Origin: Pseudopithomyces maydicus
Taxonomy: Eukaryota; Ascomycota; Dothideomycetes; Pleosporales; Didymosphaeriaceae
Direction of reading: 5' to 3'
Assembly (NCBI GenBank): GCA_026873275.1
Contig: JANTUC010000017.1
Coordinates: 1,054,001-1,118,000 of the forward strand
Length of the DNA: 64,000 bases
In this document: positions 62,698 through 64,000 of the stretch, in pieces
How the letters are laid out: every line of letters starts with the position of its first letter
Position numbering within the stretch: position 1 is the first letter of the stretch
Position numbers and translations under genes: made by a program
Notes under the pieces: generated by a model
Databases searched by the model: none
Told to the model about the DNA's origin: nothing
The model's input: only the letters and a program-made list of their open reading frames with translations

Positions 62698-64000
62698 CTA
62701 CAGAATCAAAGCCGCCCCGAAAACCACGCTCGCAGCGACAAGGCCCAAGAACCGCACGGGTACCTCTGCGACCGACACGGCAGCTCCCTGCTCGGCACCA
62801 CCCGTCGACGCAGCACCCGCACCCGCACTAGGCGTGCGCGTAGGCTGTCCAGATCCCGGCTCCGCAGTCTCCTTGCTGGGCTCGCCCATCCAGTGGCTGG
62901 AATCAGTGCCGCCTAGACCCGGGCCCTCGCCTGCACCCTTGTTCATGAACTCCTTTGCGCCCTCGGGCATGGCAAGCAGCCTGGTGGTAGAGACCTCCCA
63001 GTCGTCGTCCGCCGGGGGGCACTTGCTGGCCTTGCCCTCCTCGGTGCGGGCACCGCCGTCACCCGAGGGGTCCTTCGCCTTGGCGTACGCATCCTTGAGC
63101 AACTTGAAGTCGTTGTTGGGCTGGATCTTGCCGTCCTTGATGTCGACGATGCCGAAGCCGTTGGGTTCGACGGTATATTCGTAGGCGAGGCCGCCGGAGT
63201 ACACACTCGACATCTTGGTGGAGAAGAGGGCTGCGACCTCGCCCCACTGGCGCTTGGGCTCCGTGCAACCGTGCTCGGACAGGAAGATGGGCCGCGGGAA
63301 GTCCTTGTAGGTTTCGACCTTGCGGTTCCAGCCGGCGCCCTCGAAGGTCTGGAGGCCGTCTAGCTTGTCGCACCAGGAGTAGTCGTTGAAGGCGAAGAAG
63401 TCGGCGCGCTCGTCGTCGGTGCCGCAGTCGAAGTAGAGGGCTTGCTGCTCGATGACCTCGGCGACGTCGGCGGCGGAGTAGCCGACGGGGATCTTGCGGG
63501 CGTGGCGGTTGGAGATGTACTGCTTCATGTCGCGGGTGACGGCCTTGATGTAGGGCGCGGCGTTGGTGTTGTTCTTGGCGTTGATGACTTCGTTGCCGGA
63601 GAAGAAGAGCAGGAGGTTGTTGTAGTCGGCGAACTGGTCGATGGTGGCGAAGACAGATTGGAGGTAGACATCATTGTAGGACTGGTGAAGGGTCGTCTCG
63701 TTTTCGCGGTTGAGCGAGTAGGCGGGGGTGTTAGCGTCAAGGGCGAGGTAGATGCCGGCATCGTCCAGGATCTTCATTCCCTCATCGTGGTTCTCGGAAT
63801 TGTCGATGGTGTAAATACGAATAGTGTTGATGCCGAGATCTTCAAAGTTCTTCACATCGCGACGCAGGCTCGTCAGGTCCAGAAGGGGGTCCTTGGCATC
63901 AGAGGCGCCACCTGGGGATGTTAGCTACAAAGGGTGGGCGGAACGAGCTCCAAGAGCGCGCACCTGGCTGGTAAGCGACACCGCGCATGTAGAAACGCTT
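62698..64000 (-). CDS. GH72 beta-1,3-glucanosyltransferase (Gas/Gel type), 5' end cut by window
   Basis: Exons 63964-64000 (continuing beyond the window) and 62698-63911 flank a 52-nt intron (GTGCGC..CCCCAG); 416 aa are visible. The sequence opens KRFYMRGVAYQPGGASDAKD, then NTIRIYTIDN. The catalytic acid/base Glu lies in LLLFFSGNEVIN and the nucleophile Glu in PIFLSEHGCTEP. YEYTVEPNGFGIV is also family-typical. After the catalytic domain there is no CBM43-like Cys-rich module, only a Ser/Gly/Ala-rich stretch and a hydrophobic end (LGLVAASVVFGAALIL), the signal for GPI anchoring. The enzyme elongates and branches wall beta-1,3-glucan at the plasma membrane. The signal peptide would lie in the missing part. 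Confidence 0.93.

Noticed and set aside
1..64000. tRNA, rRNA, CRISPR, phage or bacterial operon features
   Set aside because: None seen: no regularly spaced repeat-spacer array, no convincing T-loop/anticodon fold by eye, and the gene structure is eukaryotic throughout. A tRNA scan would be decisive.

Overview
The window reads as nuclear DNA of a filamentous ascomycete (Pezizomycotina, plausibly Dothideomycetes). The evidence is mostly short introns (about 47-66 nt, a few longer) with GT..AG ends and CTAAC/CTGAC-like branch sites, plus a gene set typical of that group: a HET-domain protein, a HeLo-NACHT NLR, DUF1996, a beta-propeller phytase, UGO1, a questin-oxidase-like protein and a GH72 glucanosyltransferase. 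All gene models, splice sites and motifs were worked out by hand from the sequence. No database search was possible, and family names rest on remembered motifs.

Layout. 0-10 kb holds secreted or metabolic genes: a secreted endonuclease/exonuclease/phosphatase protein (runs off the left edge), a short-chain dehydrogenase, a DUF1996 protein and a two-propeller phytase. 10-19 kb holds a polytopic membrane protein, a small F-box-like protein, a HET protein and a glycosyltransferase ending in KDEL. 19-30 kb holds a mucin-like wall protein, low-complexity DNA, then a compact housekeeping block: UGO1, mitochondrial ferredoxin, RRP15 and SRP54. 31-38 kb is an accessory block of small cysteine-module proteins. 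38-44.3 kb holds a secreted protein of uncertain family, SGT1, a questin-oxidase-like protein and an aldo-keto reductase. 46-49.5 kb holds two orphan proteins with a degenerate antisense ORF between them. 49.9-56 kb holds a four-TM protein, a syntaxin-6/Tlg1-type SNARE and a METTL25/RRNAD1-type methyltransferase. 56-64 kb holds a foldback MITE-like element, a HeLo-NACHT NLR, an AT-rich RIP-like relic, another cysteine-module protein, a 9-bp repeat array and a GH72 enzyme (runs off the right edge).

Two points matter most. First, the 31-38 kb block (with a relative at 61 kb) encodes a family built from one to three copies of a C-x(2-4)-C ... C-x2-C module. Members have similar TATA promoters, and the two three-module members share an intron position. 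I do not recognise the family. Second, about fifteen reading-frame breaks occur in otherwise well-preserved genes, including SRP54 and mitochondrial ferredoxin. Nearly all sit in or beside a C or G run and are cured by one missing base. This looks like homopolymer undercalling in the assembly rather than pseudogenes, so gene models here should be read with that in mind.
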